From contig OZ023190.1 of NCBI GenBank assembly GCA_963995505.1, forward strand, positions 19,701,877 to 19,765,876: DNA of 64,000 bases, read 5' to 3'. Made by a program: the position numbers and the translations under genes. The stretch comes from Hypericum androsaemum (taxonomy: Eukaryota; Streptophyta; Magnoliopsida; Malpighiales; Hypericaceae). Shown here piece after piece: positions 60,401 to 64,000 of the stretch (its first letter is position 1; each line of letters starts with the position of its first letter). The notes beneath the pieces are model-generated. The model did not search any database and was not told the origin of the DNA. It saw only the letters and a program-made list of their open reading frames with translations.

Positions 60401-63400
60401 CTTCCCTTTTCATGCCTTTCATGCCTTTCTTGACTTTTCATGCCTTTTCATGCCTTTTCTTGCCTTTTCATGCCTTTTCTTACCTTTTCATGCCTTTTCT
60501 TTCCTTTTCTTGCCTTTTCATAGCTTTTCTTTCCTTTTCTTGCCTTTTCATACCTTTTCTTGCCTTTTCATGCCTTTTCTTGCATTTTCTTGCTTTTCAT
60601 GCCTTTTCATGCCTTTCATGCCTTTTCATGACTTTCTTGCCTTTTCTTACCCTTTCATGCCTTTTCGTGCCTTTTCTTACCCTTTCATGCCTTTTCTTGC
60701 CTTTTCATGCCTTTTCTTACCTTTTCATGCCTTTTCATGCCTTTTCTTGCCTTTTCTTGCCTTTTCTTGCCTTTTCATGCATTTTCTTTCCTTTTCATGC
60801 CTTTTCATACCTTTTCATGCATTTTTTTGCCTTTTCATGCCTTTTCATGCCTTTCATGACTTTTCTTGCCTTTTCATGCCTTTTCATGACTTTTCTTGCC
60901 TTTTCATTCCTTTTCATAACTTTCTTGCCTTTTCATTCCTTTTCATGCCTTTTCTTGCCTTTTCATGCCTTTTCTTGCATTTTCTTGCATTTTCTTGCCT
61001 TTTCATGCCCTTTCTTGCCTTTTCTTGCCTTTAATGCTTTTTTTGCCTTTTCTTTCCTTTTCTTGCCTTTTCATGCCTTTTCTTGCCTTTTCTTGCCTTT
61101 TCATAACCTTTCATGCCTTTTCTTCCCTTTTCATGCCTTTTCATGCCTTTCTTGACTTTTCATGCCTTTTCATGCCTTTTCTTGCCTTATCATGCCTTTT
61201 CTTACCTTTTCATTCCTTTTCTTGCCTTTTCATGCCTTTTCTTTCCTTTTCTTGCCTTTTCATGCCTTTTCTTGCCTTTTCATGCCTTTTCTTGCCTTTT
61301 CTTGCATTTTCATGCCTTTTCATGCCTTTTCATGCCTTTTCATGCCTTTTCTTGCCTTTTCTTGCCTTTTCTTGCATTTTCATGCCTTTTCATGCATTTT
61401 CTTGCCTTTTCATGCCTTTTCTTGCCTTTTCATGCCTTTCTTGCCTTTTCTTGCCTTTTCATGCCTTTTCTTGCCTTTTCATGCCTTTTCATGACTTTTC
61501 TTGCCTTTTTCTTACCCTTTCATGCCTTTTCTTGCCTTTTCTTACCCTTTCTTGCCTTTTCATGCCTTTTCATGCCTTTTCATGACTTTTCTTGCCTTTT
61601 CATGCCTTTTTGTGACTTTTCTTGCCTTTTCATTCCTTTTCATAACTTTTCTTGCGTTTTCATTCCTTTTCATGCCTTTTCTTGCCTTTTCATTTCTTTT
61701 CTTCATTTTCTTTCCTTTTCTTTCCTTTTCATGCCTTTTCTTGCCTTTTCTTGCCTTTTCTTGCCTTTTCATAACCTTTCATGCCTTTTCTTCCCTTTTC
61801 ATGCCTTTTCATGCCTTTCTTGACTTTTCATGCCTTTTTTGCCTTTTCATGCCTTTTCTTACGTTTTCATTCCTTTCTTTCCTTTTCTTGCCTTTTCATG
61901 CCTTTTCATGCCTTTTCTTTCCTTTTCTTGCCTTTTCATGCCTTTCTTGCCTTTTCATACCTTTTCTTGCCTTTTCTTGCCTTTTCTTGCATTTTCTTGC
62001 CTTTTCATGCCTTTTCTTGCCTTTTCATGCCTTTTCATGCCTTTTCATGCCTTTTCTTGCCTTTTCATGCCTTTTCTTGCCTTTTCATGCCTTTTCATGA
62101 CTTTTCATGCCTTTTCTTACCCTTTCATGCTTTTCTTGCCTTTTCTTACCCTTTCTTACCTTTTCTTGCCTTTTCATGCCTTTTCTTACCTTTTCATGCC
62201 TTTTCATGCCTTTTCTTGCCTTTTCATGCATTTTCTTACCTTTTCATGCCTTTTTCTTGCCATTTCATACCTTTTCATGCATTTTTTTGCCTTTTCATGC
62301 CTTTTCATGCCTTTTCATGACTTTTCTTGCCTTTTCATGCCTTTTCATGACTTTTCATGCCTTTTCATGCCTTTTCTTGCCTTTTCATGCCTTTTCTTGC
62401 CTTTTCTTTCCTTTTCTTGCCTTTTCATGCCTTTTCTTGCATTTTCTTGCCTTTTTATGCTTTTTCTTGCCTTTTCTTGCATTTTCATACCGTTTCTTGC
62501 CTTTTCATGCCTTTTCATGCCTTTTCTTGCCTTTTCATGCCTTTTCTTACCTTTTCTTGCCTTTTCTTTCCTTTTCTTCCCTTTTCATGCCTTTTCATGC
62601 CTTTCTTGACTTTTCATGCCTTTTCTTGCCTTTTCATGCCTTTTCTTACCTTTTCATGCATTTTCTTCCTTTTCTTGCCTTTTCATGCCGTTTCTTGCCT
62701 TTTCATGTCTTTTCATGCCTTTTCTTGCCTTTTTTTTTCATGCCTTTTCTTGCCTTTTCATGCCTTTTCTTGCCTTTTCATGACTTTTCTTACCTTTTCA
62801 TGCCTTTTCTTGCCTTTTCTTGCCTTTTCATGCCTTTTCATTTACTTTTCTTGCCTTTTCATGCCTTTTCATGCCTTTTCTTGCCTTTTCTTGCCTTTTC
62901 TTGCCTTTTCATGCCTTTTCATTACTTTTCTTGCCTTTTCATGCGTTTTCTTTCCTTTTCATGCCTTTTTCATGCCTTTTCTTGCCTTTTCATGCCTTTT
63001 CTTGCCTTTTCTTGCCTTTTCATGCCTTTCTTGCCTTTTGATGCCTTTTCATGCCTTTTCTTACCTTTTCATGCCTTTTCTTTCCTTTTCTTGCATTTTC
63101 ATGCCTTTTCATGCCTTTTCTTGCCTTTTCATGCCTTTTCTTGCATTTTCATGCCTTTTCATGCCTTTTCTTGCCTTTTCATGCCTTTTCTTGCCTTTTC
63201 ATGCCTTTTCATACCTTTTCATGACTTTTCTTACCTTTTCTTGCCTTTTCATGACTTTTTTTTCCTTTTCATGTCTTTTCATGCCTTTTCTTGCCTTTTC
63301 ATGCATTTTCTTGCCTTTTCATGATGTTTTCTTTCCTTTTCATGCCTTTTCATGCCTTTTCTTACCTTTTTCTTGCCTTTTCTTACCTTTTCATGCCTTT

Positions 63401-64000
63401 TCTTGCCTTTTCATGCCTTTGCATGACTTTTCTTACCTTTTCATGCCTTTTCATGACTTTTCTTGCCTTTTCTTACCTTTTCATGCCTTTTCTTGCCTTT
63501 TCATGCCTTTTCTTACCTTTTCATGCCTTTTCTTGCCTTTTCTTGCCTTTTCATGCCTTTCATACCTTTTCTTGCCTTTTCTTGCAATTTCATGCCTTTT
63601 CATGCCTTTTCTTTCCTTTTCATGCCTTTTCTTGCCTTTTCTTGCCTTTTAATGCCTTTTCATGCCTTTTCATGACTTTTCTTACCTTTTCATGACTTTT
63701 CTTGCCTTTTCTTGCCTTTTCATGCCTTTTCATTACTTTTCTTGCCTTTTCATGCCTTTTCTTGCCTTTTCATGCATTTTCTTTCCTTTTCATGCCTTTT
63801 CATGCCTTTTCTTATCTTTTTATGCTTTTCTTGCCTTTTCTTGCATTTTCATGCCTTTTCTTACCTTTTCATGCCTTTTCTTTCCTTTTCTTGCCTTTTC
63901 TTTCCTTTTCTTGCCTTTTAATGCCTTTTTTTGCCTTTTCTTGCATTTTCATACCTTTTCATGCCTTTTCATGCCTTTTCAATGCCTTTTCTTGCCTTTT
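48421..64000 (+). repeat. Decanucleotide satellite B, >15.5 kb, runs off the window
   Basis: Two main 10-bp units, CTTTTCATGC and CTTTTCTTGC, in irregular order, with variants such as TTTTCTTACC, TTTTCTTTCC, TTTTCATGAC and TTTTAATGCC. Because 10 is not a multiple of 3 and the units contain no stop in any plus frame, all three plus frames show long open stretches (up to 573 codons at 53154-54875) encoding one repeated Met-Pro-Phe-His-Ala-Phe-Ser-Cys-Leu-Phe peptide. On the minus strand the unit GCATGAAAAG brings regular TGA stops. I treat the frames as non-coding. A 9-bp register break (CCTTTCTTGAC) recurs every 0.7-0.8 kb or multiples. Confidence 0.96.

Noticed and set aside
48421..64000. Dozens of long plus-strand open frames (up to 573 codons) encoding a repetitive Phe/Leu/Ser/Cys/His/Pro peptide
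   Set aside because: The 10-bp unit has no stop in any plus frame and its period shifts the frame each unit, so all three frames give the same peptide. The open frames follow from the repeat and do not show selection for protein.
48421..64000. Possible CRISPR-like or spacer-containing array
   Set aside because: There are no unique spacers between repeats, the unit is 10 bp, and the sequence is clearly plant nuclear DNA.
48421..64000. CATGCA (RY-type) motifs as regulatory sites
   Set aside because: They arise by single substitutions of the CATGCC unit and occur at random places in the array; no gene lies nearby.

Overview
The window is nuclear DNA from a plant, probably a eudicot. The evidence is tRNA-iMet-type primer binding sites (TGGTATCAGAGC) in several LTR elements, degenerate TTTAGGG-type telomeric repeats, a Tnt1-like Ty1/copia element, an Athila-like Ty3/gypsy remnant, pogo- and hAT-type DNA transposons, and intron-bearing fragments of a plant PP2A B55 regulatory subunit gene. 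I see no intact host gene, no tRNA or rRNA gene and no CRISPR array. Almost everything is repeat-derived or pseudogenic.

Layout. (1) 1-5623: the end of an LTR on the minus strand (1-412), then a decayed Ty3/gypsy gag-protease element without RT or integrase (413-4116) and its 3' LTR (4117-5623). (2) 6017-12058: a PP2A-B55 pseudogene followed by an unrecognised gene, here called X, whose last exon is split by a hAT element that carries a pogo-like MITE. (3) 12058-29580: the middle of a large inverted duplication. It holds one 16.3-kb nested insertion in which a 9.2-kb non-coding LTR element (LARD-type) sits inside an older element of the same family, plus two more small inverted copies of gene X. 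(4) 29580-42090: the mirror arm (gene X, then PP2A-B55, both minus strand), interrupted by a nearly complete copia element (33530-38465) and by a solo LTR of the LARD family (38584-41020). (5) 42091-46967: an array of a 10-bp unit (TCATATTGAG/T), interrupted by an 839-bp foldback element with 209-bp inverted arms and a polypurine core. (6) 46968-47331: degenerate telomere-like repeats. (7) 47332-48420: a 5'-truncated LINE on the minus strand with an RNase H domain. (8) 48421-64000: a second, unrelated 10-bp array (CTTTTCATGC/CTTTTCTTGC), more than 15.5 kb long, with phased T4 tracts and higher-order repeats; it runs off the window.

How it fits together. A PP2A-B55 plus gene X block was duplicated head-on, with smaller inversions at its centre. 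Nested LTR elements, a copia element and a solo LTR then landed in it, most with recognisable 5-bp target duplications. The mirror arm ends abruptly inside a PP2A exon, where satellite begins, so that breakpoint is also the edge of a satellite/telomere-like domain. All coordinates, identities and copy counts were read by eye.
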